From: Gadus chalcogrammus
Lineage: Eukaryota; Chordata; Actinopteri; Gadiformes; Gadidae
Direction of reading: 5' to 3'
NCBI RefSeq assembly: GCF_026213295.1
Contig: NC_079424.1
Span: 20,296,988 to 20,360,987 of the forward strand
Length of the DNA: 64,000 nt
A model generated the notes under the pieces. That model worked only from the letters and a program-made list of their open reading frames with translations, searched no databases and was not told the origin of the DNA. Shown here piece by piece: positions 13,178-25,275 of this stretch. Position 1 is the stretch's first letter. Every line of letters starts with the position of its first letter. The position numbers and the translations under genes were made by a program.

Positions 13178-16100
13178 ATGTTCCCATGGCGATGGCTGGC
13201 TCTGCTGGCTCTCATCCCGCTTGCCCTGAGCGCCAATGCGGGGGTCAAGGTCAAACTGACACAGAAAGGACTTGATTTCGGTGGGTTCTAGTCATCATCT
13301 TCGCTGTTTATGAAAAAGCTATTTTCCCCCTACAATTGTTACACTTATTCCTGTTTAACTGTACACAACATTACCTCTACACACTTTGTATTCCTTTCCA
13401 TTTCCAGGCAGAGAACTTTTTGTGGCATCTCTGCAGGAGAAACTGATGACCGTCAAGGTGCCAGATATCTCGGGGACAGAGCGGGTAGATCCCATCGGCA
13501 AGGTGCACTACAGTTTGACCGAGTAAGACAAGGAAGCTCACACCTCTGCACCCACTACACCAACTTCACTGTGTGACATTGCCACGTTCACTTAACTTTG
13601 TTTACGTCTTTGATTTGATTAGAATCAGAATAATTTTTTCATTCATTGATGAGAGACTAAGACCTACACTATCTGTTGTATTTGTATAGCCCTTTATCAC
13701 TTAATCAATCCCAAACCACCCCCCCTCACCCTACAGTTCCACTATACGTTACGATATAGTTTTGTTATGCGACAAAGGCAGTTATTTTCTCCTTTTCTTC
13801 CGGTGTAATTCAGAATGAGTATTGTGAAGCTGGGTCTACCCAGCTCGGCAATAGGTCTGGTGCCAGGGACGGGCTTCACCCTGACCATCACTAACGCCTT
13901 TCTCAGCCTCCATGGGAGGTGGAGGGTGAAGTACTTGAGATTCATGTAAGTAGGACAACTGCAGCCATTAACAGACGCATATTGTCATTTGTCTGGTCTC
14001 TTCTATTTAAGATAAAGGTAAATATTAGATACACTCATTGATGTAACGGTTAGGGCATCATGCTCTTATAAACCTAAAGGTTGATGATTCAAGCAACCCA
14101 GGACCTCTTGTCAGGGGGTCAAGGCCACCGGATGCTAGACTTTCCTTTACCCTCATCTCATCCGGCCACAGAAATGCAACCCTTGTTAAGCAAGGGATAA
14201 TAAGCAGTTGCTACACTTTACGATCCTCTAATCTGTGAAAGGAATATCCTTCCCCTCATTTTAATATCCTCTCAACAACATGATGAATCTCTTTTGCTCT
14301 TCCCCCCCCCCCCCCCCCCTGGTTCTTAACAGAAAGGACAGAGGCTCCTTCGACCTGGCCATCAAGTCCCTGAGCATCACCACCAGTATCTCCCTCCGCA
14401 GCGACGAGACGGGCCGCCCGGCCGTGGCGGTGGCCAGCTGCGCCACCACACTGGGGGGGGTTAGCATCAAGTTCCACGGAGGTGCCAGGTGAGAACACTT
14501 CTCAGTAAACACAACGGTGACTCGGTTGTGTTGTGATTTTTGGATTGCAGGGCCAGGATAGGGCAGTGGTTTGAGGGTGTTTGGCTCCCAGCTGAAAAGG
14601 TAGCAGGTTCCATCCCAAATGTCTGCAGGTAATTTTTGGTGTCCCTGAGCGAGTTGCCCAACCCCTATGTGTCCATTAAGGACCTGTGAATGAATTGACT
14701 GGAATTCATTCTGAGTTAATGAGGAAACTAGCATTCGCTGAAACAAACTGAATGGATAGGGAATAGAAATGACCTCTAGCTTGGGGCCACTGGTTTGAAT
14801 CATGGAGGTGTTCTGTTCCATGTTCATGCAAGTTCTCAGACCAAACCCGACACACCCAAGCAGTAATGGGGGTCATTGGGGGGCCAGCATTGGCTGTAGG
14901 TGTTGCCAGTCCATCATTGTGGAGTCATCCTGTCTGACACATTGCAGGTTAGGACCAACCACCTCCTATACTTCCCAGGCAGGGAGATAAAAGAGGATGG
15001 ATTTACTTTGTCTAACCTGTGATGCTTCTGTTAATCATTCGGACAATGTCTTTTTTTAAGCTGGCTGTACAATCTTTTCACCCGCTTTATTGAAAAAGGA
15101 TTGTGCAGCTCATTGCAGAAACAGGTGAGAACATTGTTTTTTTGTAGTCTCCTATACTCTTTCATAAAAGGGACAGTACATGTATTTCAAGTAAAACTCA
15201 TAAAGGGGTGATGGATGGTGCCTTTTGGATCAAATGTAAACTGGACGTTATTCAATTAGAAGTCTCAAGTTTTGTTGCCCTTGGCAAAAAGGCAAAGGGT
15301 TTTTGTTGCAGATTTGTTTCTGGAAATGTAATTGTTGTGTTGCAGAAGATAGTATTACACACATTATTTCTATCCATCAATATAAACATTCCTGCGTTTA
15401 AAAGACCCAATGTGTGCTCTTTTGCATTGCAGATATGCCCTCTGGTGGCAGAATCGGTATCTAGCATGAACCAATTCCTGAAGACCCTCAACGGTAAACT
15501 GTTACTAATGAAACCTCAACAATAATATCCACATCATCTATTTTTGTTGCTGGATAATGTGAATGTTTCTTATCCTTCAGTTCTGGCCCCGTTGGACCGC
15601 TATGCAGAGATTGCGTATCCCATGGTGTCCTCCCCGGAGATTTCAAACTCCTCCATAGGATTAAACCTGAAGGTGAGTTCATCCTGGTCTGGCTTTCAAA
15701 AAAATCAAGGTCAATTAGGTCGTTCTCAGAAAATTAGAATATCATGTGAAAGTTCCTTTTTTTCAGTAATTCAACTTAAAAGGCCAAACTAATACATTAT
15801 ATAGACTCATTACATGCAAAGAGAGATATTCCAATCCTTTATTTGTTATAATTTTGAAGATTATTGCTTACAATTTATGAAAACCCCAAATTCAAAATCT
15901 CAGAAAATTAGAATATTGTGAAAAGGTTCCATATTGTAGGCTCAAAGTGTCACATTCTAATCAGCTAATTAATCCAAAACACCTGGAAAGAGTTCCAGGG
16001 CCTTCAAATGGTCTCTCAGCCTGCTTCAGTAGGATTCACAATCATGGGGAAGACTGCTGACCTGACAGTTGTGCAGAAAACTATCATTGACACCCTCCAC

Positions 16101-19100
16101 AAGGAGGGAAAGCCTCAGAAGGTAATTGCAAAAGAAGTTGGATGTTTGCAAAGTGCTGTATCAAAGCACATTAATAGAAAGTTAAGTGGAAGGGCAAAGT
16201 GTGGAAGAAAAAGGTGCACAAGCAGCAGGGATGACCGCAGCCTGTGCGCAAAAGGCCTTTCAAAAGTGTTGGAGAGCTTCACAAGCACTGGACTGAGGCT
16301 GGGGTGAGTGTATCAAGTGCCACCACACACAAACTAATCTGTGAAATGGGCTTTAAATGTTGTATTCCTCTTGTCAAGCCGCTCCTGAACAAAAAACAAC
16401 GTCAGAAGCGTCTTACCTGGGCTAAAGAAAAAAATACAGACCATGCTCAACAGACCAGTTTTCGGATGAGAGCAAATTCATCCGAAAGTCCTCTTTTCGG
16501 ATGAGCGCACATTTTGTATCTCATTTGGAAACCAAGGTCCCAGAGTCTGGAGAAACTTCATGCACTTCATGCTTTCTTCAGCGGACCATCTTTATGGGGA
16601 TGCTGCCTTCATTTTACAGCAGGACTTGGCACCTGCCCACACTGCCAAAACTACAAAAACCTGGTTCAATGACCATGGGATTACCATCCTTGATTGGCCA
16701 GCAAACTCGCCTGACCTGAACCAAGAGAAAGATGAAAGACATGAGACCGAACAATGCCAAAGAGCTGAAGGCTGCTATTGAAGCATCCTGGTCATCCATA
16801 ACACCTCAGCAGTGCCACAGGCTGATGGCATCCATGCCACGCCGCATTAAGGCAGTAATTCATGCAAAAGGGGCCCAAACCAAGTACTGAGTACCTATGC
16901 ATGATTATACTTTTCATAGGGCCAACATTTCTTTATTTAAAATCCTTTTATTGATTTCATGTAATTTCAAATTTTCTGAGATTTTGGATTTTGGGTTTTC
17001 ATAAGCTGTAAACCAAAATCTTCAATTATAACAAATAAAGGATTGGAATATCTCTATTTGCATGTAATGAGTCTACATAATGTATTAGTTTGGCCTTTTA
17101 AGTTGGATTACTGAAATAAATGAACTTTTGCACGATATTCTAATTTTCTGAGTATGACCTGTATGTGAGGTCACATAAATGAGTCAAGGCCAATGTAATA
17201 CCAATTCAGCTCCAATACTGGAATTAATTTGAATCAAACAGTAAGATTGCTAGACTTTCCAGATTCAACTCAAGAAGTTTGTTATTAAGCAATAAATGTC
17301 CATCTACATGACAAATTCATATAAGTGGGTAAAACTATGAAGTGCCAGGGACATTACTCTGCATAATCTACATGTAACCTCTCCACTACACCACCACTGC
17401 CTTCCCTCTACATGAGAACCAGGTTTAAACACATCTTTCCTCCAGGGTGAGTTCTACAACATCGGCCACCACATGGAGCCCCCCTTCTCCCCCGCTCCCT
17501 TCTTCCTCCCCAACCAGGAGCAGAGCATGCTCTACATCGGCCTGTCCGTCTTCACCGCCAACTCCGCCAGCTTTGTGTATAACAAGGCCGGCACCCTGAG
17601 CCTCAACATCACCGATGACATGGTGAGATAATGACTACAGATTTAGGAATTCTGGGAGATTCTAAAAGTTTGGGATTCAGGAAAATACTCGGAAGGGAAA
17701 TGTTCAGGTTTTTTTCCAGAGATTGACACAGCCCCACCTTTGATGTCTGTCTTTGTTTCAACAGATTCCTCCAAGTTCTCCTTTTCGTCTGACCACCAGA
17801 ACGTTTGGAGCGTTCATTCCACAGGTGAGGGAAGAATCACACAATTCAAAGTCGGTCTTTACTTTGAAGATGAAGATACAACACCAGGCACAACTCAAAA
17901 CTATGTATGTAACTTATATGAATGGAATATAACATTCCAGAAACATACATACAAAGTAATGTTACATGAAAAGGTACATTAAACATATAACAGCATTATA
18001 CATACAAGTAAATGGCAATTCAATCTTAACATGAATTTAGGTGGAGTAGGAAAAGTAGAAGGAAATGCATATCTACAATAAGTGTGAATTCACATTTCCC
18101 ACATGTTAAGTGTTATAAGTCTATTGTGATGGCAAATATGATCTTGGTGATTGTTGTAGATCGCCAAGCTGTTCCCAGGTCTGATGATGGTGCTCCAGTT
18201 GAATATGGCGAAGGATCCCCTCTTCAACATAGAGGCCAACAATGTGACTGTGGACGCCATCAGCTCCCTGACAGCCTACGCCATCCTCGCTAACACCTCT
18301 CTCGCCCCCCTTTTCGTGCTCAACGTGGTAGGTTCACTAAAAATGACCCCGTGCAGTAACTGTCAATTGGTCTGATTGAGTTAAAACGCTGTAAAAGGTT
18401 GTAGTATGGGTTTAAAAGAAACAAAAACAAAATTCAAAACTGAATATCAAGGGTTAGTAGGTGTATAATCAAAATGAATTATCACTGAAGGGAAATCTTT
18501 CTGCGGCAGAAACCATAATATAAACCCAACATATAGCAACACATCTGGTTATGTGTTGAAATAAGAAACACAATCACATTTGTGTTGAGAGATAAGGCGA
18601 GATATGAAATTCTCCCAGCAGGGGAGGGCAGGCTAGGATAGTACTGGCCTCGCTGACAACATTACTGTTGAAGACCTCATCAAACAGTGTCTGGCCCAAC
18701 CCATTTATCTTGCTGGTCAATTACAAAAAACAGCCTAGTCTTGTTACAGAGACTCGGGTTTCAAAACAAGGCCACCATACAACAATTAGATCTCCTTATA
18801 CAAAAGCCCAGTCTTGCTGGAAAAATTAGCTTTAGAAAATATAGAAGGTAGAGAAACCAAAGTGTTTCAGGAATGTGGGTCATGTGTTGTCTGCAATAGG
18901 ATTCTAGTGTCGGCGCACGTGTCAACGTGGTCGGGAATAAACTGGCGGGAGCGGTCAACTTAAACAAGTCAGTAAATACAATAATATAACCACGAGGTAT
19001 AACTAGTAAAAACAAGCCACAGATTTCATTGCATCATATTATTGCCATCTCCAATGTATACAGGTTGGACATGTCCCTGGGGAAAAGCTATGTTGGGGAC

Positions 19101-20271
19101 TTCCAGGTAATGTACTGTTGGATGGATAAATAAATGACATTTGGAGGCTTTCATCTGAGGCCTCTATAAGGGGTGGTCCCAGTATGAATACAACTATGAA
19201 TCAAGGCAGTCTGCAACCCTCCTCACCCTACAAGTTATAGATTCTAGATATGCAATTTAACTAATTGGGGAAAAAGTCCTCCTTATTCGATTGGTTGGCC
19301 TTTTGCTCTTTAATAGTCTAAAGGCATACACTTACTAATTGTATATGCTAGTACACATTTGAAAATGCTTTGGTCATGCCCAAATAGATGTTGTCTCTAG
19401 ATAGATTAGTCATTAGTGAGTAAACCACATACTTCAGTGACCTGTGCGTTTACATCGTGATTAACCAGCTGTAAACCCAATAGGTCGGACCCCTTCATAA
19501 CATCTTCCAAATTGTCCTGAAAGTGGCGGTGTTACCCAGAGTTAACGGTGAGAACGTCAATCACGCTACAATACAAGAGCAGAGGGAACATCAATTATCC
19601 ATACTGCAGTGAGACTAGATACACCTCTACATCATTCATGATCATCTTTATATTTGTATGCATCATATATAGTTAAAGAGCACAAATTTAATTATTCTCA
19701 GTGTCCAGCAAAAGGGTGTTTAGAAAATTAGAAAATAAAAATATTTCTAGGGTTTACAAAGTGATCTATAAATTGCACGAAATCATACGTGTGAGAGAGT
19801 AGTTTGATAAACAACCTAGAACCCCCAAAAAACTAACTAATTAGTGACCATTACTGAATATTTTCCTCCACAGTGAGACTAAAGGAGGGCTTTCCTCTAC
19901 CCAGCCTGGGGAAAATCAACCTGACAAACACCCAGCTGCAAGTCCTGAAGGTCAGACAACCTCCAGCCAATCCTTCACACCACCCCTCATGACCCCGCAC
20001 AACATGGGCTTAGTCACCTAGCGGCCACCCTTGTTTGAATGTGGCTGGGAGGGGGAACTAACTACCAAATTCCTTCCACATTCAGTTCCCCCACCCGGCT
20101 ACTATTAGAACTGAGATTGGACTAAGCTGGCCACTGTGCCAGGTGCTGGATGTGACGTCATGATCAGGGTGAGCACTAGCCTGCTGCGTCACTCTTTGGT
20201 AACTCTTGCTTTTGTGTGTTTGGGTCCAGGGCTACATACTGATCGGGACAGACCTCCAGATTTCAGGATGA
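13178..20271 (+). CDS. bpi: Bactericidal/permeability-increasing or LPS-binding protein, complete 15-exon gene
   Basis: Exons read from GT/AG junctions and phase: 13178-13280, 13408-13522, 13814-13945, 14333-14488, 15061-15124, 15433-15493, 15581-15672, 17446-17622, 17765-17824, 18160-18327, 18900-18967, 19064-19106, 19484-19547, 19874-19950, 20230-20271. They total 1,422 nt and join in frame without a stop to 473 residues, the usual length of the family. Residues 1 to about 20 form a hydrophobic signal peptide. The N-terminal barrel (about 25-230) contains a basic aromatic stretch, RWRVKYLRF at 108-116, matching the LPS-binding loop of LBP. Cys153 and Cys192 occupy the conserved disulfide positions. 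A Pro-rich linker (in the exon starting at 17446) leads to the C-terminal barrel, which ends LQISG. By family knowledge the secreted product binds lipid A of Gram-negative bacteria. Teleosts usually have one gene for the BPI/LBP pair, so lbp is an equally valid name. The exon count and order match mammalian BPI. Confidence 0.95.
14036..14230 (+). repeat. tRNA-derived SINE in bpi intron 3
   Basis: A tRNA-like head with GTAACGGTTAGGGCATCATG and a B-box-like GGTTGATGATTCAAGC is followed by a body with CTCATCTCATCCGGCC. It lies wholly inside the intron. Confidence 0.5.
14545..14990 (+). repeat. SINE-like sequences in bpi intron 4
   Basis: GGGCAGTGGTTTG and GCAGGTTCCATCCC at 14558-14616 look like the A and B boxes of a tRNA-derived SINE. 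The following body runs to about 14700. A second repetitive block (14740-14990) of unclear type follows. Confidence 0.5.
15716..17161 (+). mobile_element. Tc1-like DNA transposon in bpi intron 7
   Basis: The ends form imperfect terminal inverted repeats of about 215 bp, roughly 15716-15935 and 16955-17161. Outer ends read TAGGTCGTTCTCAGAAAAT on the left and the complement of CAGGTCATACTCAGAAAAT on the right. A TA follows the right end; the left end is preceded by AT, so the expected TA target duplication has decayed on one side. The element is in the same orientation as bpi and lies wholly inside the intron, so it does not disturb the reading frame. Confidence 0.93.
16044..16890 (+). pseudogene. 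Decayed Tc1 transposase
   Basis: The ATG at 16044 opens a Tc1-type N-terminus (MGKTADLTVVQKTIIDTLH) with the paired helix-turn-helix region. The frame then breaks near 16245-16310 and again near 16500. The catalytic region survives in pieces: a QQDLAPAHTAKTTKTWF segment carrying the second Asp, then WPANSPDLN. A deletion there removes the stretch holding the catalytic Glu. The coding block is 847 nt against about 1,020 nt for an intact relative, so internal sequence is missing. The C-terminus ends at a TGA at 16888-16890. It cannot make a working enzyme. Confidence 0.9.
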
Positions 20272-20560
20272 AAGTTCCTGAAAACCAACAGATCACTCCA
20301 GACATCTGTCCGAGAACAAGGCAGAAATTAAACCTTGAATTCACATTTTCTTCTGGGGTCAATAGGCATACCATTTTAAGTTAGTAATCACTTTCCTTGA
20401 TATGGTTTGAGGGCTTGTTTAAATTATGACACAAATTTGTAGTTTTCTATGTTTTTTTAATGCACACCGTAAACATAGACATTCATGCATAAACATAAAC
20501 ACCAACAAAAGCATTTTTCCTTTAAATGTATGAATGCTTCAATAAGAAAACATTAAATAC
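20272..20560 (+). other. Probable 3' untranslated region of bpi/lbp
   Basis: AT-rich non-coding sequence follows the bpi stop codon. A variant poly(A) signal ATTAAA is at 20552-20557 and is the best candidate for the transcript end. No canonical AATAAA is seen between the stop and this point. Confidence 0.4.
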
Positions 20561-20681
20561 ATTTGCTTTCAACAATACTTTTTGTCCTAGATGGCTACAT
20601 CTTGTGTGGATATTAGGGTTCTAGAAGCTTCTGTGTCGAGCTGGCCAATCAGATTATCCTGTTGTACTGGTTGGTCACTTA

Positions 20682-21196
20682 TGCCGCTTTTCCACTGCAT
20701 GGTACCAGCTCGACACGACTCGACTCAGCTCGCATTTTTTGCGTTTCCACCGCGAAAACATGGTATCTGGTACCTGAAGTGGCTGCTTTTTTTAGTACCG
20801 CCTCGCTCTAGGTTCCAAGCGAGCTGAGCCGATGCTAAAAGGTGACGTCGGCAGACGGCCGGCCACTGATTGGCCAGAGAGTGTGACGAAGTCACGAGAG
20901 CGACATGGCAACCATGCTGGTAACAGCCATAGCAGCGCCGCAGCCAACATATTCCACTTCTTCAACTTCTTCAACATGCCAGCTAATAATAGTAATGTTA
21001 TCGATGTCCTCCATTGTTGTTATGTGGGTTCTGTCCGTGGGTTGCGTAGGTGTTGTTTGCGTCGCGTACAAAAATACGTCACGGCCCTTTCGCGCAGCCG
21101 ACCCCGCCCACGTCCAGGAGGTACTATTTGCGGTGGAAAACGACCCATGCTGCTACCGTGTCGAGTCGAGCTACATGTGCGATGGAAAAGCGGCAT
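20682..21196. mobile_element. Harbinger-like MITE
   Basis: Inverted ends TGCCGCTTTTCCACTGCATG and the complement of TGCCGCTTTTCCATCGCACA enclose 515 bp. Flanks TTA and TGA resemble a decayed 3-bp target site of the PIF/Harbinger type. There is no intact coding content. Confidence 0.75.
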
Positions 21197-21444
21197 GAGA
21201 GAACCGAGGCTCAGAGCACGCCCCCGCAGACTCTGGGAGTTTGCCGACGTTATCTAGAAAGGGCCAGGCACAAAAGACAAAACACTAGCAATTACAAACA
21301 AGTGCCATCTAATTATAACCTACATTAACAGTCAAAAGAGACATTTAATAGTTACGTACAGTCTCAAATTAAAAAAATGTTGTCAAGAAGAGAATATCAA
21401 GCATGTTTTAGTTCTATTGCAATGAACCCGAGAGCGAAGCACAC

Positions 21445-21637
21445 CTTCCCTAGTACGTAGTCTCCAGCTTTGGCCTCGGCCATACAAATTCAATTCATTT
21501 TATTTGTATAGCCCTTAATCACCATTACAGTCTCAAATACCAGAGTCCAGAGAACTGTCCCTCCCCTCCCGGAGGAAAATCACCTTCACGTTCCCGTCGC
21601 TCCTGCCACACAAGTCCTGGGCCGATCTCTTACTAGC
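21445..21637 (-). pseudogene. cdk5rap1: cdk5rap1 TRAM-domain exon with internal repeat insertion
   Basis: After a CAG acceptor (21638-21640 on the complement) the minus strand reads ASKRSAQDLCGRSDGNVKVI and a following F, starting at 21637. It joins in phase 0 to the LVLVEG end of the exon at 28558, and matches the family signature SKRSATDLCGRNDGNLKVIF. The frame then meets a short SINE-like insertion (about 21485-21540). It resumes as AEAKAGDYVLGK (about 21482-21445), matching GDYVLVK of the TRAM domain, before a GTGTGC donor. No final exon is seen between 20272 and 21440. Together with the split exon at 28.6-32.6 kb this suggests a degraded 3' end of cdk5rap1. Confidence 0.75.
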
Positions 21638-21910
21638 CTGAAAAAAGATACAAACATCGGCTAACACCAGATGTCGGCATGAATATGGCGGATAATAACT
21701 TTTTTAGTGGTATTTTATCAAGAAATAGCAACAAGTCCGCAAAATTTTACGACCGTATAGGTCGTTTGTACTGCCACGGATTACGACCCACTGGAGCGTA
21801 TCAAGCGCCTCTACAGGTCGCGGGAGGTATGTATGCCACATATATGACCAACAGGGCATTTGGTGAAATTGTTACGTAGCCATATTGATCGTTATTATCT
21901 GAATGGGAAA

Positions 21911-21975
21911 TAATAATAATAATAATAAATTCAATTTATATAGCGCCTTTCAAGGTACCCAAGGTCGCTTAATGC
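21911..21975 (+). repeat. Short SINE-like insertion in left arm only
   Basis: A TAA-repeat tract joined to CAATTTATATAGCGCCTTTC interrupts a block that is continuous in the right arm (28195-28215, inverted). It resembles a common fish repeat tail and post-dates the palindrome. Confidence 0.7.
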
Positions 21976-22012
21976 AATATTTTAGGACAGATACACCATT
22001 AAACGTGTTTCT

Positions 22013-22215
22013 AATGACATTTCTAGCGAGAAATGTACATTTTCCTTGCATAATCTTCACTCAGTGAATGTGTATGATCTTTATTAATCTTTATTATCTG
22101 AATGGGAAATGCAATATTTTAGGATCGATTCACCGTTAAACGTGTTTCTAATAACATTTCTAGCGAGAAATATACTTTTTACTTGCATAATCTTCAGTCA
22201 GTGATTGTGTCTGAT
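22013..22215. repeat. 134-bp tandem duplication in palindrome arm
   Basis: A unit containing CGTGTTTCTAATRACATTTC and TTGCATAATCTTCA occurs twice here and twice, inverted, at about 28000-28200. The duplication therefore predates formation of the palindrome. One copy of the same unit is also in the MADF gene intron at 58838-59000. Confidence 0.85.
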
Positions 22216-22617
22216 CTTTAGTTTTATAGTTATTAGGAAGATTTAATCGGCTCGCTCGCATGTTTCAACGACGTCAGGTTGCGAGGGACGCTGCTTTCGC
22301 TAAACTAGCAGCTCACGTGTTTCCTGTGTTTGTGTTATTAAACCGTTACTTTATGTAACTTTTAATGATATTGTAATAACCACAGGCGAGGTATTGAGCG
22401 AAGTAAGCTTGATAGCAGGTTTATTGGATTCCACAATCGGACAGGCAGGCACAGCTCCACCGGAAAACTACAACAACCAAAACTCCCGCCCGGAGGGAAA
22501 CCCCCGGAACCCCCTCTCAGAAGGCCCGCCCCTTCCTCCCAAACCCTGTGACGTGAAACACGTTTATCTGAGAGCCAACCCAGTCGCATTTCAACATGAA
22601 ATAGCGTGTTAGCGCGC

Positions 22618-22650
<33 letters not shown>

Positions 22651-23844
22651 GCATTTCGCTGCTAAAACAACAACTTGGGCTGCTTCTAGGACATTTTGGG
22701 TGGATTTGGAACGGTATGTGGGCAGGACGATTTTTGCAGGCAGGACCTGGCAACCCTGCGCTGTTGCCCGAGGTGCAGAAATGCTCTGGAACAGATCTGG
22801 ATCCACCATGGCCAAAATAATTGTCATGAATAGCATGAATAGATTCATGCATTATCATTCAACTTTAACATGTGTTTTTACAGTATATAGTGGTGGAGGG
22901 ATGACGTATGTTGGCCAACCAGGAAGTGAGCGTCGACCTGGGTTTCCCTTGACAAAAAGCCAACGGGTTTTTCCATTGGATTTTGGATTATTGCAGAAAA
23001 ATTAGCATCTTTGAAGCACCTCCACAAAAACTGAAAATAAATAAATAAATAAAAATAACTGTGCTCCAAAGAACGAAATGTAAACCAATGCATTCTGAAT
23101 GGGAGTGTTTCTCCGATTTTTCCATGCTACACAGAACGAAATGTAAACCCATGCAAATAAAGACTTCATGGTCATAATAATTTAAATATCATTATTCTCC
23201 TCAGTGTGTAGGGTGGTATTCTATTTTTTTCAACGGGGTTGCATCCAGTCACTTGACCGTCATGGTTGCTATGGTGGTTGCTATCGACCCGCCCCTCTAA
23301 TCCTTACATGGCTCTAAAAACCACGCGGCAAAGGAGCTGCCGTCCATTGTGTTGTTTTTGTCGTAAAATAGGGTCCGATGGTTAAAAAATAGACAGATAT
23401 TCCAAGGTATCCTTAAAAGGCAGCTTGGTTGTTTTTATTTTCTGCAGTTTAGACTTCTTCTATAACCTATTTTTGAAAGCAAAACACCAAGCTCAATGAT
23501 TTAACGAGGCAGGGTTATTTGAAACAATTTATTAAATATATATTTGCGAGAGGTCATTCCTTCTCCTGAGTTTGCTTCCTATTTATGTCTAGTGTACAAC
23601 CCTACTGTCCACAAGCATCACCCCCCCCCCCCTCCCCATATGGATTTGGAGAATTGTTGCCACGTCCCAGTGGTGGAGGTATCATATATATGAAGGAGGG
23701 CATTCAATTATACTACAATGATCAATTAGGAGGCCGAAGCCCGAAAGGAAGTGATGCAATAGGTGACTGCAGGTCGACAACATTTAAGTAAGCTGTACTT
23801 TGAGGTCTCTTATAGATCAAAGGGGGTCTCAAAGGACCCCCTGT

Positions 23845-23996
<152 letters not shown>

Positions 23997-24025
23997 CTTC
24001 AACCTGTGGCTCCAGCCCTACAGGA

Positions 24026-25275
24026 AATGACTCAGCAAGTGCTCCATCTCGTTGCACCTGCACCCAGCGGCTCGCTTGCAAGATTTTGGCCTGAAGTTCT
24101 TCCCAGACCTACACCGTAGCCATCCAACCTGCATATCTGAGAATCAGGCCTCTCTTTAATAATGACAAAAAGTTATGAGAGAAATACACATTAACTTTTG
24201 TCTCATAAGCGGCGTGGTGCCGGCTCCTTTTGACCTTTTGACCCCAGACTTCTGGGGGAATAGCTGAATCAATTCATTAGTCAATCAGAAGCATGTAAAT
24301 ATCTTCCCGGTGGCGTGACGGGGCAAACAAGGTGTCCTTCAACATCTACGCTTCCAGGCGATTACAACGATGCCACACATGAGCATATTCGAACATGTTT
24401 AATGGTAGTAATTAGCTGTCGAAATTGGAGGCCTTAATCAATAATGAGCAGCTATTGATTTGCTTCCCGATAGAAATTTGTGAAAAATGACATGTTATTT
24501 AGCATCTACACGTTGAGCTGAGTCCAATGACACCAAGAACGACACTCTAGCTAATGGTAACATGTATTTTATATGGTACACCTAGGTCTAGGACATGATC
24601 TCGGTGTAGCAAGAGGCCGAGCTTGATCTCATTGGACTCAGCTTAACGTGTAGATGCTAATTAACATGTAATTTGTCAAAAATCTCCATCGGGAAGGAAA
24701 TCTATAGCTGGTCATTATTGATAAAGGCCTCCAAAATCGACAGCTAATTACTACCCCGAACTACCCCCATGTGTGGCACTGTTGCAATCGTCTCGAAACG
24801 TAGATGTCAAAGGACACCTTGTTTGCTCTGTTGCACCACCGGGAAGATATTTTCATACTTCTAATGGATTGATTCATATTTTAAGGTTCTCGGAGTGAGA
24901 CTTTAAGTGGCTGCAGCAGAAGTGTTGAGACGAAAGATGATATCAAGAGATTTATAGAATATTCCCATTCACATTATGATTCTTCGTCGTAACATCCGAC
25001 CAAACATCCTTTACATTCACAGAGCGAAGATTATGAAAGTCCAGGCTCAGCAAGTGCTCCATCTCGTTGCACCTGCACCCAGCGGCTCGCTTGCAAGATT
25101 TTGGCCTGAAGTTCTTCCCAGACCTACACCCATAGCCATCCAACATGCATATCTGAGAATCAGGCCTCTCTTTAATAATGACAAAAAGTTATGAGAGAAA
25201 CACACATTAACTTTTTGTTATCTCATAAGCGGCGTGGTGCCGGCTCCTTTTGACCTTTTGACCCCCGACTTCAAA
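24026..25275. repeat. 230-bp direct duplication flanking the nested inverted repeat
   Basis: Block 24026-24250 recurs in the same orientation at 25047-25275. Both begin CTCAGCAAGTGCTCCATCTC and end near GACCTTTTGACCCC. The right arm holds a single copy. The roughly 800 bp between them contains the nested inverted repeat and a fragment (about 24985-25045) related to the MITE modules at 44.0, 44.4 and 49.4 kb. Confidence 0.88.
24255..24890. repeat. Nested inverted repeat inside the left palindrome arm
   Basis: Arms of about 285 bp (24255-24540 and 24890-24605, inverted) flank a spacer of roughly 60 bp. Shared blocks include AAATATCTTCCCGGTGG and TAGCATCTACACGTT. The right palindrome arm has no counterpart, so this is an insertion into, or a rearrangement of, the left arm only. 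No coding content. Confidence 0.88.
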
